Origin: Bryobacterales bacterium
Lineage (GTDB): Bacteria; Acidobacteriota; Terriglobia; Bryobacterales; Bryobacteraceae
Length of the DNA stretch: 6,178 bases
NCBI GenBank assembly: GCA_009697495.1
Contig: SHUN01000201.1
Coordinates: forward strand, 1-6,178
Reading direction: 5' to 3'
This document shows positions 1 to 5,521 of this stretch, piece by piece. The notes under the pieces are model-generated. The model saw only the letters and a list, made by a program, of their open reading frames with translations, was not told where the DNA came from and ran no database searches. Numbering within the stretch: position 1 is the stretch's first letter; each line of letters opens with the position of its first letter. Made by a program: the position numbers and the translations under genes.

Positions 1-1
1 C

Positions 2-439
2 CTCCTCCGGGCTCGCAAACTCGGCTTCGTATTCCAGTCCTATCAGCTCATCCCAACCCTTACAGCCGAAGAAAACGTTCTCCTCCCCGCCGAACTCGCC
101 GGTGCCGCAGGCAGCGCCGCCGCTCGCGCCCGCGCCCTGCTGGACGATGTCGGCCTCGCCGATCGCCGGGATCACTATCCCGTCCAGCTCTCCGGCGGCG
201 AACAGCAACGGGTCGCCCTCGCCCGCGCCTTCATGCTCCAACCGCCCATACTAATGGCCGACGAACCCACCGGCAATCTCGACTCCACCAATGGCGCCCA
301 CGTCCTGGAGTTGCTCCTCAATATGAATCGGAAGGAAGGCACAACCCTTATCCTGGTCACGCATGATCCGCAAGTCGCCGCCCGCGCCGGCCGCCGTATC
401 CAAATGCGCGACGGAGTGATCGTGAGCGATGAGATTTAG
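2..439 (+). CDS. ABC transporter ATP-binding protein, YbbA/LolD type (N-terminus outside window)
   Basis: This is the ATPase subunit of a lipoprotein-release/macrolide-export-like (type VII, MacB/LolCDE/YbbAP class) ABC system. It would sit on the cytoplasmic face and energise the permease encoded next. The 145 visible residues contain the Q-loop (FVFQ, Gln at visible residue 12), the signature LSGGEQQR (63-70) followed by VALARAF, Walker B ILMADEP (83-89), the D-loop GNLD (91-94) and the H-loop LVTHD (His121). Walker A and roughly the first 80 residues lie upstream of the window, so the gene is cut by the edge rather than broken. The PTGNLDS sequence after Walker B is typical of the LolD/YbbA/MacB-N subfamily. 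The last 11 bases overlap the start of the permease gene, which indicates translational coupling. The pairing with a 10-TM permease favours YbbA over LolD, but ATPase sequence alone cannot separate them. Confidence 0.95.
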   Translation, partial: LLRARKLGFVFQSYQLIPTLTAEENVLLPAELAGAAGSAAARARALLDDVGLADRRDHYPVQLSGGEQQRVALARAFMLQPPILMADEPTGNLDSTNGAHVLELLLNMNRKEGTTLILVTHDPQVAARAGRRIQMRDGVIVSDEI

Positions 440-2996
440 CACAGCCCTCCGCCTCGCCTGGCGCGACTCCCGCAACTCCGCAGCCAAGTTCGCCTTCGTC
501 ATCCTCGCCGTCGCCGTTGGCGTCGGGTCCCTCACCGGTGTCCGCGGCTTCTCCCGCGCCTTCCGTTCCATGCTGTTGAAGGACGCGCGCACGTTAATGG
601 CGGCCGATCTCAGCGTCCGCGTCTTCGAACTCCCCACCCCCGCCCAGGAGAAAATCTTCGACGATTTCACCGCGCAATCCATCGACCGCACTTGGATCAC
701 CGAAACCGTTTCCATGCTCAGCGCGCCGCAAATGAGCATACCGCTGCTGGTCGCCGTCAAAGCCGTTGACCCCGCCAAATACCCTTTCTACGGCGAGGTC
801 AGAACGGCAACCAATGCCGGGCTTCCATCGATTCTGGAGGGCCCGAATATCGCCGTTTCTGACGATCTGCTTGTCCGCTCCGGCCTGAAGGAAGGCGCGA
901 GCGTTCGCCTCGGCACCGCCGAGTTCACCATCAAGGGCGTCCTGACATACGAGCCCGACCGCATGGCTGGCTCCGTCAACGTCGGCCCCCGCGTAATGTT
1001 GACTCGGGCCAATCTGGAGCTCGCCGGACTTCTGCAAGAAGGCAGCCGCAGCTCGCAACGTTTCCTCTTCAAGTTCCCCTCCGGTCAGGCCGACGCGATG
1101 ATATTGACCGCCCGCAAACAGCTCGCCTCCGCCTTCCCGGACGCAGTCATCGCCGACTACCGCGAGACCCATCCGCTCATCACCCGCGGCCTGAACAACG
1201 CCACGACTTTCCTTAGCTTGGTGAGCCTCATCGCCCTCGTCGTCGGCGCGCTCGGCGTGGCGATGGCCATGCAGTCGCATCTCCAGCAGAAACTCGATTC
1301 CATCGCGGTGATGAAGGCCCTCGGCGGCCGTTCATCACAGATCCTGCACGTGTATCTGTTACAGGCAACGCTGCTCGCCCTCGCCGGAGGCGGCATTGGC
1401 ATACTCCTCGGCGCGGGCGTGCAGAAAGCGTTCCCGCTGCTGATCGCCACCTTCTTCCCCATCGCCCCGAACGTGCAGTTCGAGTGGATTTCCATCGCCG
1501 AAGGCTTCGGGCTATCGCTGTTGTCCACGCTCCTCTTCGTCCTCCCGCCGCTCCTTGAAATCCGCCAGATCAAGCCGATTGTGATCTTCCGGCGCGACAT
1601 GGAGGGCGTCCCAAAACCGTGGAGGACGTGGTGGCGGGAACAGCGCGCATCCCTCGCCGCGGTGCTGCTGATCTGCCTCGGCCTCGCCGGCATGGCCGCG
1701 TTTCTAATTGACGCCAATTGGGCCGTCTCCGCCCGCGTCGGCGGCTGGTTCGTCGGCGGTCTCATCGGGGCGTTGTTACTGCTCGCCGGACTCTCCTGGG
1801 CGCTGCTGAAACTACTCCGCCGACTGGTGAAATTGCCCGCGTTGAAGCTCCCCGCGCTCGCCCGTCACGGCCTCGCCAATCTCTATCGGCCCGGCAATCG
1901 CGCCGAGGCTGTACTCGTCGCTTTCAGCCTAGGAGTCATGCTCACCCTGACGATCTACTTACTGCAAAGTTCCATCATCGGGCAGATTTCCGCCAGCGCC
2001 CCGCCCGGGATGCCGAATGTTTTTCTCATCAACATTACCAACGCCGATCGCGTGCCCGTCGCCGCCTTTCTGAAATCCGCGCCCGGCGTGGAAGGGGATG
2101 TCGCCATCGTCGCCACCGCCGCCGGCCATCTGAAGTCGATCAACAACACGGCGCAAAATGAAACCAATCTCGTCGGTCCCGCCAAACGTTTTCTCCGCGC
2201 CCGCACCATTACCTGGGCGAACGAAATGCCCCCCCAAACACAAATTGTGGAAGGGAAATGGTGGCAGAATCCCGGGCCCGCGGAGCCCCAGCTTTCTGTC
2301 CTGGCCGATGCCGCGAAAGCTCTCAATTTGAAACCCGGCACGCTGACGGAATGGGAAGTTTCCGGCCGCAAAATCTATGCCCGCGTCGCCGCCATTCATC
2401 GCAATGAAAGCGTCCGGCCAGGCTCCAACGCCGAATTCGTCTTCTCCCCCGGCGCACTCGACAGCGTCCCCGTCCTGTACTTCGGCGCCATCCGCGCCCG
2501 CCCCGCACTGATCTCCCAGCTCCAGAAAGCGTCCTTCGAAAAGTTCCCCGCCATCACCGTCATCAATCTGGCCGACGTGCTCGATCGTGTCCAGGAAGTA
2601 ATTGATCAGGTAGCGCTCGTCGTACGCTTCATTTCGGCCTTCGCCATTCTCGCCGGCATGATCATTCTCGCCTCCAGCATCGCCGGCAGCCGCCTGCGCC
2701 GCGTTCGCGAGGTGGTCATTCTGAAAACCCTTGGCGCCACTCGCGCCAAGGTCGCGGCAATTTTTTCAGTGGAGTTCCTGCTCCTGGGCCTCGTCTCCGG
2801 GGTTATGGGGAGCGTGCTCGCCGTAGCCTTTACCAACGTACTGCTCACCCGGCTCCTCGACGCGCAGTTTCAATTTGACTGGGCGCCGAATGGCATCGCC
2901 ATTTTCGGTAGCGCGCTCATCGCCATGTTCGCCGGTTGGATGGCCAGTTATCGCATTCTCGATCAGAAGCCCCTCGAAGTTCTCCGCGACGAGTAA
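429..2996 (+). CDS. FtsX-like ABC transporter permease, YbbP type (10 TM segments)
   Basis: This is the membrane subunit of the preceding ABC system. At 855 residues with about ten hydrophobic segments it matches the YbbP architecture and not the 4-TM LolC/LolE/MacB permeases. Segments lie near residues 21-40, 260-284, 306-332, 354-377, 409-429, 437-460, 493-515, 729-752, 774-804 and 820-842. Two large extracytoplasmic domains (about 41-258 and 516-728) lie between them. Each FtsX half carries the cytoplasmic coupling motif that contacts the ATPase: IAVMKALGG (292-300) and VVILKTLGA (762-770). The TITWANEMP...IVEGKWW stretch (593-612) resembles a motif I recall from the second periplasmic domain of YbbP proteins. 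The ATG lies inside the end of the ATPase gene, with a weak GGAG 12 bases upstream. The family is inferred to move hydrophobic or lipid-linked substrates across the envelope; the substrate here is unknown. No frameshift or missing segment is visible. Confidence 0.95.
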   Translation: MRFSTALRLAWRDSRNSAAKFAFVILAVAVGVGSLTGVRGFSRAFRSMLLKDARTLMAADLSVRVFELPTPAQEKIFDDFTAQSIDRTWITETVSMLSAPQMSIPLLVAVKAVDPAKYPFYGEVRTATNAGLPSILEGPNIAVSDDLLVRSGLKEGASVRLGTAEFTIKGVLTYEPDRMAGSVNVGPRVMLTRANLELAGLLQEGSRSSQRFLFKFPSGQADAMILTARKQLASAFPDAVIADYRETHPLITRGLNNATTFLSLVSLIALVVGALGVAMAMQSHLQQKLDSIAVMKALGGRSSQILHVYLLQATLLALAGGGIGILLGAGVQKAFPLLIATFFPIAPNVQFEWISIAEGFGLSLLSTLLFVLPPLLEIRQIKPIVIFRRDMEGVPKPWRTWWREQRASLAAVLLICLGLAGMAAFLIDANWAVSARVGGWFVGGLIGALLLLAGLSWALLKLLRRLVKLPALKLPALARHGLANLYRPGNRAEAVLVAFSLGVMLTLTIYLLQSSIIGQISASAPPGMPNVFLINITNADRVPVAAFLKSAPGVEGDVAIVATAAGHLKSINNTAQNETNLVGPAKRFLRARTITWANEMPPQTQIVEGKWWQNPGPAEPQLSVLADAAKALNLKPGTLTEWEVSGRKIYARVAAIHRNESVRPGSNAEFVFSPGALDSVPVLYFGAIRARPALISQLQKASFEKFPAITVINLADVLDRVQEVIDQVALVVRFISAFAILAGMIILASSIAGSRLRRVREVVILKTLGATRAKVAAIFSVEFLLLGLVSGVMGSVLAVAFTNVLLTRLLDAQFQFDWAPNGIAIFGSALIAMFAGWMASYRILDQKPLEVLRDE

Positions 2997-3013
2997 TGCT
3001 ACTCTAGACCCAA

Positions 3014-4033
3014 ATGACCCCGGAAGCGCGCGAACGCTATTCCCGCCAGATCCTCTTCTCCCCCATCGGCGAGTCCGGCCAGGAATTACTACTACAGTCG
3101 CAAGTGGCTATCGTCGGCTGCGGCGCACTCGGCACTTTCCAGGCCGCCGCCCTTGCCCGCGCCGGCGTCGGTACGCTCATAATCATCGACCGCGATTACG
3201 TCGAACAATCCAATCTGCAACGACAATGGCTCTTCGAAGAGCAGGACGCCCGTGATAATCTGCCCAAAGCCGCCGCCGCTGCCCGCGCCATCGCCCGCAT
3301 CAACTCCTCCACCAAAGTCCACGCCCACATCACCGACCTAAATCCTACCAATATAGTAGATCTCCTCGCCGATGCCGATCTAATCCTCGATGGCACCGAC
3401 AACTTCGAAACTCGTTACCTCATCAATGAGTTCGCCCTAAGTACCAATAAATCTTGGATATACGGCGCCGCCGTTGGCAGTTACGGGATTACCATGCCCA
3501 TCCTCCCCGGCGTCTCCTCCTGCCTCCAGTGCGTCTACCCCGAATCGCCAAAAACCGACCAGCCAACCTGCGAAACCGCCGGCGTCCTCGGTTCCGTCAC
3601 CGCCGCCATTGCCGCCATCCAATCCGCTGACGCGATCAAACTCCTTACCGGCCACCAGCCCAGTCTCCGAATTACTACAATAGACGTTTGGAGCGGTGCC
3701 GTCCGCCAAATCGACCAACCCCACCCAGACCCAAACTGTCCCGCCTGCGGCCCTAACCCGGAATTTCCCTACCTCAACGGCGAAAAACGCGCTCCCATTT
3801 CCCTTTGCGGCCGCGACGCTGTTCAAATTCACGAACGAACGAAACCAATCAATCTTCCCGAACTCAAACTCCGCCTCGAAAAACTGGCCCCTGTACGCGC
3901 CAACGAGTTCGCCCTCCGCTTCTTCCCCACCCCATATGAGATGACCATCTTCCCCGATGGCCGCGCTATCATCAAAGGAACTATCGATGTAGGAATTGCC
4001 CGCAGCCTCTACGCCAAGTATATTGGATGCTAA
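3014..4033 (+). CDS. ThiF/MoeB/HesA family E1-like adenylyltransferase
   Basis: Members of this family adenylate the C-terminal glycine of a small ubiquitin-like sulfur carrier (ThiS, MoaD or a relative) in thiamine-thiazole, molybdopterin or other sulfur pathways. Visible features are the N-terminal RYSRQI motif (8-13), the nucleotide-binding loop GCGALG (35-40), the acidic residue ending strand 2 (Asp59), NLQRQ with the Arg finger (67-71), Lys85, DGTDN (125-129), the catalytic-type cysteine in PTCETAGV (Cys185), and zinc-binding pairs C169xxC172 and C241xxC244. The length (339 residues) and the C-terminal tail of about 75 residues ending FPDGRAIIKGT...ARSLYAKYIG resemble Bacillus-type ThiF rather than E. 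coli ThiF or a rhodanese-fused MoeB. It starts 17 bases after the permease stop with no clear Shine-Dalgarno, so co-transcription is plausible but a functional link is not shown. No sulfur-carrier gene is nearby. ThiF versus MoeB cannot be decided from the sequence alone, so no symbol is given. Confidence 0.92.
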   Translation: MTPEARERYSRQILFSPIGESGQELLLQSQVAIVGCGALGTFQAAALARAGVGTLIIIDRDYVEQSNLQRQWLFEEQDARDNLPKAAAAARAIARINSSTKVHAHITDLNPTNIVDLLADADLILDGTDNFETRYLINEFALSTNKSWIYGAAVGSYGITMPILPGVSSCLQCVYPESPKTDQPTCETAGVLGSVTAAIAAIQSADAIKLLTGHQPSLRITTIDVWSGAVRQIDQPHPDPNCPACGPNPEFPYLNGEKRAPISLCGRDAVQIHERTKPINLPELKLRLEKLAPVRANEFALRFFPTPYEMTIFPDGRAIIKGTIDVGIARSLYAKYIGC

Positions 4034-4043
4034 AACCGTAAAC

Positions 4044-4083
4044 TTACCCACAACAAATAGGGGTTTTCCACATCTACTCCACA
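4044..4083 (+). promoter_or_regulatory. Cluster of three CCACA-type 9-mers, DnaA-box-like
   Basis: Between the ThiF-like and TPR genes lie three same-strand 9-mers ending in CCACA or CCCACA: TTACCCACA (4044-4052), TTTTCCACA (4064-4072) and TACTCCACA (4075-4083). The middle one fits the relaxed DnaA consensus TTWTNCACA exactly. The first differs from TTATCCACA by one base and the third by two. Starts are 20 and 11 bases apart, so the boxes fall on about the same face of the helix. They lie just upstream of a candidate -10 element, where a regulator could act. DnaA binding is only one reading; they could be an operator for another factor, or chance in a short AT-richer gap. Confidence 0.35.
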
Positions 4084-4091
4084 AGGGAGCG

Positions 4092-4100
4092 TGTTATGCT
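4092..4100 (+). promoter_or_regulatory. Extended -10 promoter element for the MerR-TPR gene
   Basis: TGTTATGCT contains the extended -10 TG dinucleotide, one spacer base and the hexamer TATGCT (four of six matches to TATAAT). No good -35 is seen 16-18 bases upstream, which is usual for extended -10 promoters. Transcription would begin about six or seven bases after the hexamer, at or next to the GTG at 4107. A small dyad, CTCC (4077-4080) and GGAG (4086-4089), lies just upstream, in the region MerR proteins usually bind, but it is too short to assign. Confidence 0.45.
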
Positions 4101-4106
4101 TTTGCC

Positions 4107-5000
4107 GTGGCCCCCGTTAGCCAGCAATCGTGGACTCGCAAAGAAATCTGCCGAGTCCTGTCCCTTGAGGAGCGTCAGCTCCGAAACTGGGAAAAACAAG
4201 GTCTCGTTTCTGCGTCGGAGAACTACGCCTTCCCGGACCTTCTCACTCTCCGTACTCTGAATACGCTCCGCAAAGAAAAGATCCCTGTTAGCCGCATTCG
4301 CCAGACGTTTCAATCATTACAGGAACGGCTCGGTCAGCGTCCCGGCGACGTCAAAATTTTCACCGAAGGACGCCGCATCGGAGTTCAATTCTCCGGCCAG
4401 CGCATCGAGCCCGTTACTGGTCAGTTGTTCTTCGATTTCGACTCCGCCAAAACCCGCACCCTCGCCCCTCGCCCCGAACCCCAGCGCAACCGCGAACAAT
4501 CAGACTTTTGGTTCCAGAAGGGTCTGGAGCTCGAACAGTCCAACGCCGGCCCGCAAGAAGCCATCGACGCCTACATCAAAGCCATCGAACTCAATCCCGC
4601 CGCCGCCGGCGCTCTGGTCAACCTCGGGACGATCTACTTCCATAAACGCGACTGGAAAAAGAGTGAGAACTACTACCGCGCCTCCGTCGAAGCCGATCCC
4701 AATTACGCGCTCGCCCACTACAATCTCGGCAACCTCTACGACGAGCGCAACGACCCTGATCGCGCCTACACCCATTACCACTCCGCCCTCCGCATCCAGC
4801 CCCAATACGCCGACGCCCATTACAATCTCGCCCTGCTCCACCAAGGCCAAGGCGACATGATGAAAGCCCTCAGCCACTGGCAGACATATCTCAAGCTCGA
4901 CCCCTCCTCTCAGTGGGCTCAAATTGCCCGCCGCGAGATAGGCAAGATCAAACAAACCACCGTCGTTCCCGGCCCCAGACCCGTTCTGCTGCGGCCATAA
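4107..5000 (+). CDS. MerR-like HTH protein with four C-terminal TPR repeats
   Basis: This 297-residue protein appears to be cytoplasmic. Residues 9-75 form a MerR-type winged helix-turn-helix (TRKEICRVL, then QLRNWEKQGL, then the LRTLNTLRKEKIPVSRIRQTFQSL helices). Residues 83-111 look like a small beta-rich module ending TGQLFFDF. After a proline/arginine-rich linker, four TPR repeats follow at about 133-166, 168-200, 202-234 and 236-268, with typical NLG, A/Y and DPN/NP positions. A basic proline-rich tail ends in RPVLLRP. I recall similar HTH-linker-TPR proteins in acidobacteria and proteobacteria, where their targets are mostly unknown. The GTG at 4107 was chosen because the HTH begins right after it and the first internal methionine is at residue 251. 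The frame opens at a TTG at 3996, but that start would overlap the ThiF-like gene and add 37 unrelated residues. The last codons are duplicated 75 bases downstream. Regulator or scaffold is inference. Confidence 0.88.
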   Translation: MAPVSQQSWTRKEICRVLSLEERQLRNWEKQGLVSASENYAFPDLLTLRTLNTLRKEKIPVSRIRQTFQSLQERLGQRPGDVKIFTEGRRIGVQFSGQRIEPVTGQLFFDFDSAKTRTLAPRPEPQRNREQSDFWFQKGLELEQSNAGPQEAIDAYIKAIELNPAAAGALVNLGTIYFHKRDWKKSENYYRASVEADPNYALAHYNLGNLYDERNDPDRAYTHYHSALRIQPQYADAHYNLALLHQGQGDMMKALSHWQTYLKLDPSSQWAQIARREIGKIKQTTVVPGPRPVLLRP

Positions 5001-5007
5001 TCCACAG
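4972..5007 (+). repeat. 36-base imperfect direct repeat, copy 1
   Basis: Copy 1 spans the last codons and the TAA stop of the MerR-TPR gene. It matches copy 2 at 5047-5082 in 33 of 36 positions. The offset is 75 bases (25 codons), so both copies stand in the same reading frame and both end in a proline codon followed by TAA. Confidence 0.8.
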
Positions 5008-5028
5008 CCGCCACCGCTGCCGGCTGTG
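5003..5028 (+). terminator. Stem-loop directly after the MerR-TPR stop codon
   Basis: CACAGCCG (5003-5010) pairs perfectly with CGGCTGTG (5021-5028) around a 10-base loop, giving an eight-base-pair GC-rich stem two bases after the stop codon. No U-run follows, so it is not a canonical intrinsic terminator. It may act as a transcript 3' end, an mRNA-stabilising hairpin or a Rho-assisted pause. The left arm overlaps the end of repeat copy 1; no comparable hairpin was seen after copy 2. Confidence 0.4.
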
Positions 5029-5046
5029 CCGGAGCATCGCCGCCCC

Positions 5047-5082
5047 GCCCCAGGCCCGTTCTGCCGCGGCCATAATCCCCAG
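5047..5082 (+). repeat. 36-base imperfect direct repeat, copy 2
   Basis: This is the downstream copy of 4972-5007. The three differences are at the 8th, 18th and 33rd positions of the unit. Read in the frame of the TPR gene it encodes RPVLPRP followed by TAA, nearly the same C-terminus as RPVLLRP in the gene. It looks like a duplicated gene end or an older, longer C-terminus. Confidence 0.8.
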
Positions 5083-5145
5083 GCGTCGCACGGCTCCAAT
5101 CCGTTATGGGATACTCGGGCATTGATACTCCGCCCGCATCCCCCG

Positions 5146-5223
5146 ATGATCAAACACCTCTTTCTCTACACCCTCACACTGGCCGCCCAATCTGCCTTCG
5201 ACATTCCCATTGGCCGCAATTGA
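5146..5223 (+). pseudogene. Orphan signal-peptide-like 25-codon ORF, possible remnant of a secreted protein
   Basis: The ORF reads MIKHLFLY, then a hydrophobic TLTLAA stretch, then QSAFDIPIGRN and a stop. It has a lysine near the start, a hydrophobic core and a plausible AxA-like cleavage region, leaving only about eight mature residues. No Shine-Dalgarno precedes it. Two GATACT hexamers (5110-5115 and 5124-5129) could be weak -10 elements. Right after it the strand composition flips from C-rich to purine-rich, so it may be the 5' end of a secreted-protein gene cut by a rearrangement. It could also be a chance ORF. Confidence 0.3.
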
Positions 5224-5460
5224 AAATCGGGAATGAAATGGGGAGAAGACGTAATGGGCAAGGATACCCTCGACGGTGGCGAGCAGGTTGAAATCGTGTT
5301 CGCGCGCAAAAAAAAGGGCGCCCGAGTGGGATCTGCGAGTCGAAGACGACGCGAAAAAGGCTTCGTTTGGGCGAGCGGTAGGGTCCAATTCGGAACGACG
5401 TGTTCCATCCTGGCGTCCCGGATTGAAACGGCAGCATTCGGCGGAGGCGTAAGCGATTGA
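5224..5460. other. Purine-rich, hairpin-rich intergenic stretch of unknown role
   Basis: This stretch is markedly G- and A-rich on the plus strand, unlike the C-rich plus-strand genes before it. ORFs exist on both strands here, including a 75-codon plus ORF and an antisense ORF that also runs through the DUF669-like gene. None gives a recognisable protein and no start has a convincing ribosome site. Inverted repeats include CATTCCC/GGGAATG (5202-5208 with 5229-5235, enclosing ATTG-GCCG-CAAT), CGAAG/CTTCG (5341-5345 with 5361-5365), GGAAC/GTTCC (5392-5396 with 5402-5406), and CAATTCGG/CCGGATTG with one mismatch (5386-5393 with 5418-5425). It may be a decayed minus-strand gene, a structured RNA or a leader. 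I recognise no known riboswitch, tmRNA or RNase P signature. Confidence 0.4.
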
Positions 5461-5491
5461 TTATATGGGACTTTTGGATTGGCGACAGGCG

Positions 5492-5505
5492 TGCTATGTC
5501 ATAAT
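5492..5505 (+). promoter_or_regulatory. Candidate extended -10 promoter for the DUF669-like gene
   Basis: Two overlapping extended -10 candidates are present: TG-C-TATGTC (5492-5500) and TG-T-CATAAT (5497-5505), the latter five of six to TATAAT. TTTTGG at 5472-5477 is 17 bases upstream of the first hexamer and could serve as a weak -35. The first candidate would start the message just before the AGGAGG at 5508; the second would start inside it, so the first suits this gene better. It shares GCGTGYTATG with the promoter of the MerR-TPR gene. Confidence 0.4.
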
Positions 5506-5507
5506 GC

Positions 5508-5513
5508 AGGAGG
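5508..5513 (+). promoter_or_regulatory. Perfect Shine-Dalgarno that fixes the DUF669-like start
   Basis: AGGAGG lies eight bases before the ATG at 5522, an ideal spacing. No other gene start in the window has such a site. It rules out the upstream in-frame ATG at 5465, which would add 19 residues and place the candidate promoter inside the gene. Confidence 0.85.
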
Positions 5514-5521
5514 CTCCGGCC

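Noticed and set aside
594..1280. Long minus-strand ORF inside the permease gene.
   Set aside because: It is a codon-bias shadow of a clearly conserved plus-strand permease; its translation shows no domain.
3996..4106. N-terminal extension of the HTH-TPR protein from a TTG at 3996.
   Set aside because: It overlaps the ThiF-like gene, adds 37 residues with no domain similarity, and would place the -10 element and CCACA boxes inside the coding region.
5305..5325. A run of eight A next to GGGCGCCC, looking on the minus strand like a terminator.
   Set aside because: GGGCGCCC is self-complementary without a loop, so it cannot form a proper terminator hairpin, and no minus-strand gene ends there.
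5392..5426. A sequence ending GGATTGAAAC, like the 3' end of many type I CRISPR repeats, preceded by a short hairpin.
   Set aside because: Only one copy exists, with no regularly spaced repeat or spacer and no cas gene in the window.
5233..5460. Plus-strand ORF of 75 codons in the purine-rich region.
   Set aside because: Its composition is basic and low-information, there is no Shine-Dalgarno, and it contains no recognisable motif; it is more likely a by-product of purine richness.
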